Origin: Catenulispora sp. EB89
GTDB lineage: Bacteria; Actinomycetota; Actinomycetes; Streptomycetales; Catenulisporaceae
Length of the DNA: 64,000 nucleotides
Direction of reading: 5' to 3'
NCBI RefSeq assembly: GCF_041261445.1
Contig: NZ_JBGCCU010000001.1
Location: 620,001-684,000 of the forward strand
Shown: positions 50,850-60,025 of the stretch, in pieces
Position numbering within the stretch: the first letter of the stretch is position 1
How the letters are laid out: each line of letters begins with the position of its first letter
Notes under the pieces: model-generated
Seen by the model: the letters and a program-made list of their open reading frames with translations, nothing else
Database searches by the model: none
Told to the model about the DNA's origin: nothing
Translations under genes and position numbers: made by a program

Positions 50850-52415
50850 CTACCCCTTCACCCGCCCCAAGAAGTTCGCCATAGCCCGAGCCACCCGCTT
50901 GTCCTGATACCCCGGGTGCCCCAGCCCCAGCGGCCACAGGAACGTGCCCGCGGTGAACACCCAAGCGCCGCTCGGCGCGCGGTAGACGCTCGTGTTCTGC
51001 ACGAACTGCGTGCCGTTGGAGATCGTGTACGGCGTCGCCGTCAGTAGTGCCTGCTCCTCGGCTTTCGCCTTCGGCATCGCCTCGAAGAGCGAGTCGGCCT
51101 CGCCGCCGAGGAGGCCGGGGATCTCGTCGCCGTCCTTGAGGCCGGTGCCGGACCAGAACCAGTGCGCGGCCTCGCGGACCACCAATGGGTGGCGGCCCTT
51201 GAGGATGCCGCTGTACTGCACTCCCATGAGTTGCTGTTCGGCGCGCGGATGTCCTTCGCCGGCGCGCCACATGCCCGTGGGGAAGTCCTCGGCGTGCGGG
51301 TCCTCGAAGCCCTTGTAGCAGGACATGGTTCGCGTGGACTCGTCGTAGCGGACGTGCCAATAGGCGTTGTTCGCGGTAAGGAACGCCAGAGACGTCCCCG
51401 CCGCGACCGCCTCCTCTGCGTGCCGATACATGTCGGTGGACCAGTACTCGTCGTGGCCGGCGAAGATCAGGCCCCGGTACTTGGCCGGGTCGATGCGTCC
51501 AGCGTGCAGGTCCAGTCCGGTGGCGTAGGTGAGGTCGTAGCCCATGCCTTCGGCCCACTGGATGAAGGACTGTTCGCGCACGAAGCCGTCGGGCAGTCCG
51601 TCGGCGAAGTACGGCCGTGCGAAGGAGACCTGGGTGGCGCGCGCAGGATTGGAGATCCAGCCGCGGGCGTCTGTAGAGAACTTCGCCTTAAGCGCGGAGT
51701 CCCCTTCCGCAGCTTCCTTAGTGACATAGCCGTAGTAGACGTTCCGACCGGTGATCCCGTCGCGCGGCCACCAGTTGTACGCCTGCCAGCTCGTCGACGG
51801 CAGCACCACGAGGAAGTCCGACGCCGCCTCGTCGTCGCGCACCACGAACGGCACGTAGTTGCGGAACCCGTCGGCCTTGTCCAGCACCGCCACGTACGTC
51901 CCCGACACCCACTCCCTGGGCACGTCCAGAGTCCACGCCACCGGCCACTCCACCGCGATGCGGCCCGTCTCCGGATCGGCCGTGGGCACCGGCTGCGGCC
52001 CGGCGGTCATCGGCGGCGAGACCAGGACGCGGCGCGCCGAGGCGCCGGCGTAGTAGCCGAGGCGGTAGACGGAGATCGTGAAGGACCCCGCGGGCTCCAC
52101 CGCGACGTGGAAGTCGATGGCCTCGCCGACGGCCACCGAATCGGTCGACGCGTAGCCCTTGATCTGACGCTCGTAGTCCGTCCCCGGCCGCGACTTCCCC
52201 GAACCCATCCGCCACTCTGCAGAGCCCGCCTTAGCGTTCTCCGCAGTAATACGGTTCCCGCCTGCCGGGAGCACAGACGCCGGAAGTCCTGCGCGCGGAT
52301 CCCCCAGCCGCCCCGGCCCGGACTTCAGGTGCGTGGCCTTCAGGACGGCGCGCGCGGCCGAAGCCGTGTTGGTCTTCTTCGCCAGATCGCGCAGGAACTT
52401 CGACGTGCTCGACAT
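50850..52415 (-). CDS. Second N,N-dimethylformamidase beta-subunit-like protein
   Basis: 521 residues, sharing with 43417-45030 YRLGYYAGASARRVLVSPP, FVVRDDEAASDFLVVLPSTS, WQAYNWWPRDG, AGHDEYWSTDMY, NNAYWHVRYD, AHWFWSGTGLKDGDEIPGLL and PSGAWVFTAGTFLWPLGLGH. Unlike that paralogue it has no signal peptide, only a Lys-rich soluble N-terminus, so it is probably cytosolic. The ATG at 52415 is 7 nt after TACGAT (52423-52428). Catalytic ligands and substrate not confirmed. Confidence 0.75.
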   Translation of the reverse strand: MSSTSKFLRDLAKKTNTASAARAVLKATHLKSGPGRLGDPRAGLPASVLPAGGNRITAENAKAGSAEWRMGSGKSRPGTDYERQIKGYASTDSVAVGEAIDFHVAVEPAGSFTISVYRLGYYAGASARRVLVSPPMTAGPQPVPTADPETGRIAVEWPVAWTLDVPREWVSGTYVAVLDKADGFRNYVPFVVRDDEAASDFLVVLPSTSWQAYNWWPRDGITGRNVYYGYVTKEAAEGDSALKAKFSTDARGWISNPARATQVSFARPYFADGLPDGFVREQSFIQWAEGMGYDLTYATGLDLHAGRIDPAKYRGLIFAGHDEYWSTDMYRHAEEAVAAGTSLAFLTANNAYWHVRYDESTRTMSCYKGFEDPHAEDFPTGMWRAGEGHPRAEQQLMGVQYSGILKGRHPLVVREAAHWFWSGTGLKDGDEIPGLLGGEADSLFEAMPKAKAEEQALLTATPYTISNGTQFVQNTSVYRAPSGAWVFTAGTFLWPLGLGHPGYQDKRVARAMANFLGRVKG

Positions 52416-52565
52416 GGGGACGATCGTAGCCGGGAGGTTTAAGGAATCCCCTCTGCGGCCCACATACGTGGCAGGACACTGTCAGCGGGGATTTGCGCGG
52501 TACCCACTACGCGCTACGCACGCATTACGCATACGCACCGAGTATCTGTTGACCGGGGGGACTAG

Positions 52566-53336
52566 ATGACTCGTATTCCGTTCGGCACGCTCCTGTCCAC
52601 CGTGTTGGTCGCTGCCGCAGCCGTGTTCTGGGCGATCACGGTCACGCACAGTGACGCGGGAGTGAGTGCCAGCCGGGCCGCCGCCTGTAGCGCCTCGCAG
52701 GCCGCGCAGGAGAACGCCTACTGCTGGGTCGACAAGCCCGCCACGATCACCGACACCGGTACCGTGTGGCGCACGATCGCCGTCAGCGACGGCACGCACG
52801 GCGGCTCCCGTTCGGTCCTGACAGGCTGGATCACGCTGAACATCCCGCCGTCGACCACGCCGGGCCCGCAGATCCCGTTCGCGGAGGCGGACTGGCCGGC
52901 GTTCGACCCGCACAAGGGTGACAAGGTCACCGCGCGCGTCGTGCGGGGCAAGGTGGTCAGCGTCGAGAGCGCGCGCGGACGGTTCGGCGTCGTGGACGGC
53001 ACGCCGGCCACGTATCCGCTGGTCTTCATCTCGCTGGTGATGCTGGTCTTCGGGCTGATTGGCGCGCGCGTCATGCGCCACACCCCGCGAACCGGATTCC
53101 GCCACGGCTTCGCGCGGGTGGCGGACCGGTACCTGGTGGCGCTGACCGTCGTGGCGATCATCGTCTTCTACGTGCACCGCTCCGACCCGACGGTGTGGGG
53201 GATCGTCGCCGCCGGCGGAGCGACCGCCGCCGGCTACCTGGCCGGCGCGCGCTGGATCCGGGCCGACAAGCCCGCCCGGAACGACAAGGCTGCGCGGCCC
53301 GACAAGCCTGCCCGACCCACTCAGCCGGCCCACTGA
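52566..53336 (+). CDS. Membrane protein of unknown function
   Basis: 256 residues. N-terminal helix (about 9-26), an extracellular domain of about 120 residues with two Cys (ASRAAACSAS and ENAYCWVDKP) and a beta-rich stretch WRTIAVSDGTHGG, then helices near 157-175 and 190-233. The tail repeats DKPAR (DKPARNDKAARPDKPARPTQ). GGGGGG precedes the ATG. The last 16 bp overlap the convergent mannosyltransferase gene. Layout resembles DUF3592-type proteins, but I cannot assign it. Confidence 0.7.
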   Translation: MTRIPFGTLLSTVLVAAAAVFWAITVTHSDAGVSASRAAACSASQAAQENAYCWVDKPATITDTGTVWRTIAVSDGTHGGSRSVLTGWITLNIPPSTTPGPQIPFAEADWPAFDPHKGDKVTARVVRGKVVSVESARGRFGVVDGTPATYPLVFISLVMLVFGLIGARVMRHTPRTGFRHGFARVADRYLVALTVVAIIVFYVHRSDPTVWGIVAAGGATAAGYLAGARWIRADKPARNDKAARPDKPARPTQPAH

Positions 53337-54967
53337 CCCGACAGGAACAGTAACGCCACCCCCGCCATGACCGGCGCGACGCAGCAGATGTAGAGCGTGC
53401 GCACCGCCGGGCGCCGGGTGGCCCACGCGCCGAGCATCGTCCACAGCGGCCACCACAGGAGCATGGTGCGTGGGACGGACATGAACCACGTGGTGGTGCC
53501 CAGCGCGAGCAGCGAGAGAGCGACGTAGAGGGCTTCGGGCCAGCGGCGCTTCAGCAGCAGGAGCGCCGTCAGCCCGAGCCCCACGACCACCGCCAGCAGC
53601 TCCAGCTGGAAGACCCACGCGGTGTGCCCCGCCTGGCTGGCCTCGAAGGCCGCGCGCCAGGTCTGGTCCCACGCGTACTTCGGGTTGCGGAACGTGCGGA
53701 ACCACCCGGCGGCCTGCGCGTGCTGCCAGGCGAGCCAGTCCCCGGTGTCGTGGTGGAGGTAGAGCACATAGGCCGCGACCGGCAGCGCCGGCACGACGAG
53801 CAGCGGCGCCTGCCGCCACCGCCGCCGAGCCCGCCCCGCGAGCACGAACTCCAACGCGATGGCCGCCGCGAGGAACAACCCGTTCACGCGCACCGTGCTG
53901 GCGCCCGCCGCCAGCACGACGGCGCTCGTCCACCGATCGCGCCGCGCCGCCGCCCACGCCGAGAAGGCGAACGCGGCGAACAGGCTCTCGCTGTAGCCCG
54001 CCGCGAGGAAGACGGCCGCCGGCGCGAGGGTGAAGAAGAGCGCGGCGTTGGCGGCGGCCTGGTTGGCTCGGGCGCGGACGCCTCGGGGGAGGGGGAGGTT
54101 CGCGGAGGGCTGGACGGCGCCGCGCACGTGCCCGCCTGCGCTCGCATCGGACGCAGGCAGCGAGGCGGTTGCTTCGCTTGGCCGCGCCGGCTCCGCGGCC
54201 GCGATCGCTTGTGGCGCGGAGTCTGCGCGCGCTGAGCCGATGCCGATCGGGGAGGGCTGCGGTGCAATGGATGATTCGGAATTCGGAACCTCAGCGAGGT
54301 TGAGGGCGGCACGCATCCGGGGCAACCGAAGCACCGCATCCAGTGGATCACGGCTGCCCTCGCGACGCACCCAAGCGCCCTCGACCTCCTGCGCCGCGAG
54401 CCGCCCCAAAGCCACCGTCGCGACCGCGCCGGCCACCGCTGACACCGCCAGCCCGGCGGCGACCCAGTTCCAGACCAGGAGGTGCGCCAGCCACATCGCC
54501 ACCGGAAAGCCCGGGAAGAACGCCACGTGCCTCGGGTCGGTGCCCGGTGCGAAGTACCAGTGCTGCGCGATGCTGGTGAAGATGCCCTCGTCCCAGCGGT
54601 CCCAGCGGGCCAGCCAGGGGCCCGGCGTCGTGGCCGCCGTCGCGAACACCCAGGCGCTCATCCACGCCAGGACGATCATCCCGAGCCGCGTCGCGCCCCA
54701 CGCCGCCAGGGCCGTGCGGTCCCCGTCGCCGAGCCTGCGCCGGGGGCGCTGACCGCCGGATAGCGCAGGGGCACCGCCCTCCAGCGCGCCGCCCACCAGA
54801 CCGCCGCTGTCCGGCACGCCGCCCTCCAGCGCGCCGCCCTCCGGCTCGCGCGCCACGACCGCCTCCCCACTGGGCTCGCGGCTATCGCTCTCCGGCAGTC
54901 GGGCCCCCGGAGCTTCGCGAGCCGCCGAAGCCCCCCGAGCCTCCCCAGCCCCGTCCCCCGCGGCCAA
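53321..54967 (-). CDS. PIG-V-like mannosyltransferase family membrane protein
   Basis: 548 residues from TTG at 54967; the start is uncertain because the first 80 residues are Ala/Gly/Glu-rich, with repeats such as GGALEGG. The catalytic region fits PIG-V/GT76-type polyprenol-phosphate-mannose transferases: LARWDRWDEGIFTSIAQHWY, DPRHVAFFPGFPVAMWLAHL and GYSESLFAAFAFSAW, in about nine helices. An 85-residue disordered insertion (about 202-290) separates the first loop from the later helices. It follows GT87 by 2 bp and is presumably translated with it. Confidence 0.75.
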   Translation of the reverse strand: MAAGDGAGEARGASAAREAPGARLPESDSREPSGEAVVAREPEGGALEGGVPDSGGLVGGALEGGAPALSGGQRPRRRLGDGDRTALAAWGATRLGMIVLAWMSAWVFATAATTPGPWLARWDRWDEGIFTSIAQHWYFAPGTDPRHVAFFPGFPVAMWLAHLLVWNWVAAGLAVSAVAGAVATVALGRLAAQEVEGAWVRREGSRDPLDAVLRLPRMRAALNLAEVPNSESSIAPQPSPIGIGSARADSAPQAIAAAEPARPSEATASLPASDASAGGHVRGAVQPSANLPLPRGVRARANQAAANAALFFTLAPAAVFLAAGYSESLFAAFAFSAWAAARRDRWTSAVVLAAGASTVRVNGLFLAAAIALEFVLAGRARRRWRQAPLLVVPALPVAAYVLYLHHDTGDWLAWQHAQAAGWFRTFRNPKYAWDQTWRAAFEASQAGHTAWVFQLELLAVVVGLGLTALLLLKRRWPEALYVALSLLALGTTTWFMSVPRTMLLWWPLWTMLGAWATRRPAVRTLYICCVAPVMAGVALLFLSGQWAG

Positions 54968-54969
54968 CT

Positions 54970-56550
54970 TCAGGCCGAAGCAAGCTCAGGCTCGGCTCCG
55001 GCCCCGACCCCATGCCCCGCCCCCGCCCGGTGCGACCGCGGCTGCGACCACGCCCACACGTCCGGGCTGTCCGCGATCACGCCGCCCGCCGGGTCGTCGT
55101 CGACGCCGTCGGCGCGGATCGGATCGCGACGGGGGTCCATGATGTCGCGGATGATCTGCACCATCATGAACACGATGCCCGCGAGGTGGATCACGATCGC
55201 CCACACGTAGAAGTTGTCCGGCAGGCCGCGGGTGTTGCCGTTGCTCGGCCCGGCCTGCCAGACCAGGTAGTACCAGACCGCCACGTAGTACGCGACCTCG
55301 CAGCACTGCCAGATCAGGAAGTCGCGCCAGCGCGGCCGCGCCAGTGCCGCCAGAGGGATCAGCCACAGCACGTACTGCGGCGAGTACACCTTGTTCAGCA
55401 GAACGAACACCGCGACCGTCAGGAACGCCAGCTGCGCGAACCGGGGCCGGCGGCGGGCCATCAGGCCCAGCAGCGCCACGGCCAGCCAGCCGGCCAGCAC
55501 CAGGGCGATGATGACGATGTTCTTGTTCGGCGGTTCCCAGCCCCACCAGTGGCGGATCGCGAACCACGGCGAGCCCAGGTCGATCGGGCGGTTGTCGTTG
55601 AACGTGAAGAAGTACTTCCAGCCCTGGAAGGCGAAGATCATGACCGGGGCGTTCACCACCAGCCAGGTCACCACCGCGGTGCCGGTCGCCTGCGTCCACT
55701 GGCGCATCCGGCCCGCGCGCCAGCACAGCACCAGCAGCGGGATCAGCAGGAACACCGGGTACAGCTTCGTCGCCGAGCCCAGGCCCAGCGCGATGCCCGC
55801 GACCACCGGTTTGTTCCGCGCCCACGCCAGCATCCCGACCGAGGCCAGCGCGACCGCGATCAGGTCCCAGTTTATGGTTCCGGTCAGCAGCAACCCTGGC
55901 GCCAGCGCGAACATCGCCGCGTCCCATGGTCTTCGTCCTGCCAGCCCGATCACCGCCAGGACGCAGACGAGCGCGAAGATGATCAGGAACCACGTCGTGA
56001 CGTTGTAGAACCAGCGCACCTGGTCCGGGGTGTCGGCGCCCATCTTCTGCGCCAGCAGCGCCGCGGTCTCCATCGCCGCGCCGGCCACCACCGGGTACTC
56101 CAGGCCGTAGTTGCCGCTGGCCGCGTCGGTCTGGCGGTACGGCGTGAGGTGCTTGTCGAAGCCCCGGCCGTAGTACATGTACGGCACGTCGGTGTAGCAC
56201 AGGTGGTTGTACTGCTGCTTGCCCGTGCCGTTCCAGGCCGTGGAGTAGCACGGCGAGCGCTGCGCCACCCCGAGCCCCAGCGTGAGCAGCGTCAGCAGCA
56301 CCAGCACCCTGGCGACCGTCCGGATCGCGGAGCGCGACCCCAGCCGGGGCCGCCACGCGCGCGCGCCCAGCGGGCCGCCCACGGCGTCGGAGGCGGCGTT
56401 CACCACCGGGTCGTCGAGGGAGGGGGCGACGAGGGTCGGTGCCGCCGCCGCGCTCCGGCCCGTCGGTTCCGCCGACGGGCCGGGCGCCTGGTCGCTCACG
56501 TCCGAACTCACTTGCACATCGTGCCCTACCGCTCCGTCCCCCGTCTGCAT
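54970..56550 (-). CDS. Glycosyltransferase family 87 (DUF2029) membrane protein
   Basis: 526 residues; ATG at 56550, 20 bp after the PBP stop. Cytosolic low-complexity N-terminus (about 1-70), then 10-11 helices. GT87 features: DVPYMYYGRGFDKHLTPYRQ, LEYPVVAGAAMETAALL, LLLTGTINWDLIAVALASVG, GLGSATKLYPVFLLIPLLVL, and NKVYSPQYVLWLIPLAAL. Members use polyprenyl-phosphate sugars to mannosylate or arabinosylate cell-envelope glycans. Located between PBP and a PIG-V-like enzyme, it fits envelope glycan assembly. Confidence 0.88.
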   Translation of the reverse strand: MQTGDGAVGHDVQVSSDVSDQAPGPSAEPTGRSAAAAPTLVAPSLDDPVVNAASDAVGGPLGARAWRPRLGSRSAIRTVARVLVLLTLLTLGLGVAQRSPCYSTAWNGTGKQQYNHLCYTDVPYMYYGRGFDKHLTPYRQTDAASGNYGLEYPVVAGAAMETAALLAQKMGADTPDQVRWFYNVTTWFLIIFALVCVLAVIGLAGRRPWDAAMFALAPGLLLTGTINWDLIAVALASVGMLAWARNKPVVAGIALGLGSATKLYPVFLLIPLLVLCWRAGRMRQWTQATGTAVVTWLVVNAPVMIFAFQGWKYFFTFNDNRPIDLGSPWFAIRHWWGWEPPNKNIVIIALVLAGWLAVALLGLMARRRPRFAQLAFLTVAVFVLLNKVYSPQYVLWLIPLAALARPRWRDFLIWQCCEVAYYVAVWYYLVWQAGPSNGNTRGLPDNFYVWAIVIHLAGIVFMMVQIIRDIMDPRRDPIRADGVDDDPAGGVIADSPDVWAWSQPRSHRAGAGHGVGAGAEPELASA

Positions 56551-56570
56551 GTCCTGGCAAAGATCCCGCG

Positions 56571-59500
56571 TCAGCCCCCGGGCGGGGCGCCGAAGGGGTT
56601 GGACGTGGTGCTGGAGGTGGTCGGCGACGTCGTCGTCGTCGGGCACAGCGGATCCGTCGGATGGTTCTGGCAGAACTTGCTCGACGGCGTGGTCGGGGTG
56701 GTGTTCGTCGGAGTGGTCGGCCCGGTGGTGTTGGTCGCGCCGGTGCCGGTCGGCTGCTGCTGCGTGGTGCTGTCCGTCGGGGTCGACGGCAGCGTCACGC
56801 ACTGCTGCGAGGCCGGGTCGAACTGGGCCGGCGGCTGGCACAGCTGCTGCTGCGAGCTTGTCGTGGCCTTCGTCGGGGTCGGCGTCGGCGTCGGGGTCGG
56901 CGTCGGGACGAACACCGCCTGGCAGTTCGCCTCCGAGCCGGTCGGGGTGCCAGGCAGCGCGTTGGTGTCCGTGGCCAGCGGGCCGGCCGAGACGGACTGG
57001 CCGAAGCTCACGATGTTGCTGACCCCGGAACAGATCGGCGCGTAGGGTGCGAACGGTTTGGCGAAGTTGGTCTTGTCCTTGTTGAACTCGATGCTCATGA
57101 ACTTCGTCCAGACCGACGTCGGCCAGTCCATACCGTTGATACGGGTGCTCTGGTCGTCGTAGCCAAGGCCCTTGATGGATTCGAGCGTGCCGTCAGGGGT
57201 GGATCTGAAGATCGCGACCGACGTCGCCAGCGACGAGGAGAACCCGGTGAACCAGGCCGAGTGGTTCTGGTCGGTGGTACCGGTCTTGCCGGCCAGGTTG
57301 TAGTTGGTGGACGCGGCCAGCGCGGCGGCGTAGTTGTTCGCGTTCGCCGTGCCGCCCTTCTGGAGCACCGACTGCAGCGCGTTGGTGACCCCGGCGGCGG
57401 TGTTCGCGGACATCACCTGCTTGTTGACGGTGCTGTCCTTGCGCATCGACGGCGGCGTCCACACGGTCTGCCCGGTGCGCTGGTCGATGATCGCGGTGAC
57501 CTGCACCGGCTCGTGCGAGACGCCGCCGTTGTCGAAGGCGCCGTAGACGTTGGCCATGCGCATCGGCGTGATTTCCGCGGTGCCCAGGGTCAGCGAGGCG
57601 ACCAGGCCGAAGTCGGGGGTGCCGGCCTTGATGCCGAGCGACTGGGCCATGTTGTAGACGGCGGGCACGCCCACCGAGGGGTCCAGCTCCAGGGCGGCGA
57701 ACACCGAGTTCAGCGACTTCGCCAGGCCCTCCTTGAGGGTCGCGTTGCCGTTGACGCCGCCGGCGCTCTCGTCGTCCTCGTTGGGGGGCCAGAAGGCGGT
57801 CGCGTGCTTGGTGGTGTCGTAGAACGTCAGCGGCTGCGAGGCGCCGACCGGGTAGAACAGTGGCTTGCTGTTGCTGCCGGGCTCCGTGCTGTCCAGCGAG
57901 AACTTGCCGGACTGGAGCGCGGTCGCCAGGGTGATCGGCTTGAACGTCGAACCGACCTGGACACCACCCTGCAACGCGTAGTTGAAGGCGTTCTTCGTGT
58001 ACTCCTCGGCGCCGTCCGTCCCGGTGTAGAAGGACTTCAGCTCGCCGGAGTGCGGGTCCACCGAGGCGAACGCCAAGTGCACGTCATGGTCGGACAGGTG
58101 TTTGGACTGATCGAACTTGCCGTCGCCGTTGTAGCTCGGGTCCTTCCACAACGCGTCCGCCGCCTGGACCGAGTCGTTCATCATCACCTGGTTGTACGTG
58201 GTGACGATCTTGTACCCGCCCTTGGACAGGTTGTCGATGTTCGCGTACAGCTGCGTCTGCTTGTCGTCCGGGTACTCCTGCATCTGCGCCGCGAGGTAAG
58301 CCGTGGCGGCGTCCTTCATGTAGCCGACGTACCCGGTGAGGTTCGCCGCCTTGTAGTCCTTCACCTGTGGCAGCTTGCCCTGGAACTTGTCGGTGATCGA
58401 CTTGTCCACGAACTTGTACTGCGACATGTTCGCCAGGATCGCGTTGTACCGCTTCTCGAAGCGGTCGAACGTCTTGGGGTTGTCCGTGCGGGCCTTGGCG
58501 TTGGCCAGCGCCGTGGAGAAGTTGCTGGGGTCGTTGACCAGCGCGGCCAGGAAGGCCGCCTCGCCGACGTCGTTGTTGGTGAAGCTGCTGATCGGCCTGC
58601 CGAAGTAGGCGCGCGCGGCGGCGTCGATGCCGTAGGCGCCGCGGCCGAACGAGATCTGGTTCAGGTACCCGAGCAGGATCTGCTGCTTGCTCTCCGTGTG
58701 GTTGAGCTTTATGGAGATCATGATCTCGTTGATCTTGCGGCCCAGCGTCTGGTCCTGCGACAGGTACGCGTTCTTCACGTACTGCTGGGTGATCGTCGAA
58801 CCGCCCTGGGTGCCGCCGCTGCCGAACAGGTCGTTCAGCGCCGAACGCGCCACACCGGTGAAGGACACGCCCGGGTCCGACCAGAACGAGTAGTTCTCCG
58901 CCGCGACGAACGCGTTCTGGAAGACCTGCGGGATCTGGTTTATGTCGTTGACCTGGTAGTAGTTGACGCCGATGTTGGCGAAGATGTCTTTGCCGTTGTC
59001 ATACGTGTAGATGGTCGGGTTGCCCGCCGCGATGCTGTTCTTGACCTGCGGGATCTGCGTGTTCGCGTACGCGTAGGCCACCACGCCTATGACGGTGAAC
59101 AGGAAGCCCAGGAAGACCGACAGCAACTGCTTGATCGACGGCATCCAGTGCCGCCACCCGCGCTTGCCGTAGCGCGGGTAGTTGATGAACCGCATCCACC
59201 AGTCTTTGGGCGGCAGCTCGTCCTGGCCGCGGCCGCGGGAGCGCCCGCCGCGGCCGGTGCCACCGGTGCCACCGGTGCCGCCGACCGCGCCAGTCGCGCC
59301 GGAGCGGGCCGAGGAGCGGCGTCCGGAGCCCCGCCGACCGCCGCCGGAGGCGACCTCGGCCTCGTCGCCGTAGCCGTCGCCGTACGAGTCGCCGTAGCCG
59401 GCGTTCTCGTAGCCGCGGTCGTCGTAGGACCCGTACTCGTCGTACTGGTCGTCGTAGCCGTCGCCGCCACGGCGGCCGCCGCCGCGCTTGCCGAACATCC

Positions 59501-59615
59501 CGGACAGTTGGTTGGTGAGCCCGTCGAGCTTGTCGGAGAAGCCGCCGCCGTTGGCCGACCGGCGCCCCCGTGATCCGCCGCCACCTCCGGCGCGCCGACT
59601 GCCGTGCTCGCTCAT
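56571..59615 (-). CDS. Class A penicillin-binding protein (transglycosylase/transpeptidase)
   Basis: 1014 residues. Cytosolic Gly/Asp/Tyr-rich tail (1-130), one TM (about 163-184), GT51 transglycosylase (AAENYSFWSDPGVSFTGVAR, GGSTITQQYVKNAYLSQDQT), transpeptidase with STFK (GSTFKPITLA), SLN (KSLNSVFAAL) and KTGT motifs, and a Thr/Pro/Cys-rich C-terminal tail of about 140 residues (PTPTPTPTPT repeats). It polymerises and cross-links peptidoglycan. It is divergent from padR, with a 410-bp gap containing PadR half-sites near 59890. Confidence 0.95.
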   Translation of the reverse strand: MSEHGSRRAGGGGGSRGRRSANGGGFSDKLDGLTNQLSGMFGKRGGGRRGGDGYDDQYDEYGSYDDRGYENAGYGDSYGDGYGDEAEVASGGGRRGSGRRSSARSGATGAVGGTGGTGGTGRGGRSRGRGQDELPPKDWWMRFINYPRYGKRGWRHWMPSIKQLLSVFLGFLFTVIGVVAYAYANTQIPQVKNSIAAGNPTIYTYDNGKDIFANIGVNYYQVNDINQIPQVFQNAFVAAENYSFWSDPGVSFTGVARSALNDLFGSGGTQGGSTITQQYVKNAYLSQDQTLGRKINEIMISIKLNHTESKQQILLGYLNQISFGRGAYGIDAAARAYFGRPISSFTNNDVGEAAFLAALVNDPSNFSTALANAKARTDNPKTFDRFEKRYNAILANMSQYKFVDKSITDKFQGKLPQVKDYKAANLTGYVGYMKDAATAYLAAQMQEYPDDKQTQLYANIDNLSKGGYKIVTTYNQVMMNDSVQAADALWKDPSYNGDGKFDQSKHLSDHDVHLAFASVDPHSGELKSFYTGTDGAEEYTKNAFNYALQGGVQVGSTFKPITLATALQSGKFSLDSTEPGSNSKPLFYPVGASQPLTFYDTTKHATAFWPPNEDDESAGGVNGNATLKEGLAKSLNSVFAALELDPSVGVPAVYNMAQSLGIKAGTPDFGLVASLTLGTAEITPMRMANVYGAFDNGGVSHEPVQVTAIIDQRTGQTVWTPPSMRKDSTVNKQVMSANTAAGVTNALQSVLQKGGTANANNYAAALAASTNYNLAGKTGTTDQNHSAWFTGFSSSLATSVAIFRSTPDGTLESIKGLGYDDQSTRINGMDWPTSVWTKFMSIEFNKDKTNFAKPFAPYAPICSGVSNIVSFGQSVSAGPLATDTNALPGTPTGSEANCQAVFVPTPTPTPTPTPTKATTSSQQQLCQPPAQFDPASQQCVTLPSTPTDSTTQQQPTGTGATNTTGPTTPTNTTPTTPSSKFCQNHPTDPLCPTTTTSPTTSSTTSNPFGAPPGG

Positions 59616-59889
59616 ACCTCGGTCCGCCTCACCTGAGTCCTCTGTGGAGCCACGCTTGCCGCACGCCCCCCTGCCTGCCGGAATCCGGCGGATGCCGAAC
59701 CGCCATGAACCGGCTTGCTCGCGGAGACGCCCGAAACCGGTCAGTCGGTTGCGATCCCGCCCCGCCCCGGACGCGCTACCGGCACAGGGTACGCCACGGA
59801 CCCGTGCACAGAGCGCGACTGGCGCCGAAGTGTCCGTTTCGCCCCGGTCACCTGGGGACTTGTGCGGTGCGGCCGACACCCGCTAACGT

Positions 59890-59954
59890 CTCGATGTATC
59901 GGAGCGATACATCGAGTGGCTGTATCGAGTTGGTGTATCCGCCCGATGTATCGG
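59890..59954. promoter_or_regulatory. PadR operator array
   Basis: CTCGATGTATCG-GAG-CGATACATCGAG (arms 59890-59901 and 59905-59916) is a perfect 12-3-12 repeat. TGTATC half-sites recur at 59921, 59934 and 59947. It lies in the 410-bp gap 59616-60025 between PBP and padR, closer to padR. Confidence 0.7.
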
Positions 59955-59982
59955 CAGTGTTTGTTTCCCATGCAGGCGGCGG

Positions 59983-59998
59983 CGTACGGAACCGTACG
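59983..59998. promoter_or_regulatory. Inverted repeat in the padR leader
   Basis: CGTACGG-AA-CCGTACG, a perfect 7-2-7 repeat 28 bp before padR. May be a second operator or an RNA hairpin; it is not the TGTATC motif. Confidence 0.35.
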
Positions 59999-60025
59999 GC
60001 GCGCAGGGTCGAGGAAGGAGCAGCG

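Noticed and set aside
56439-59573. 1044-codon open frame opposite the PBP gene
   Set aside because: Antisense shadow of a gene with strong motifs; its composition is Arg/Val/Gly noise.
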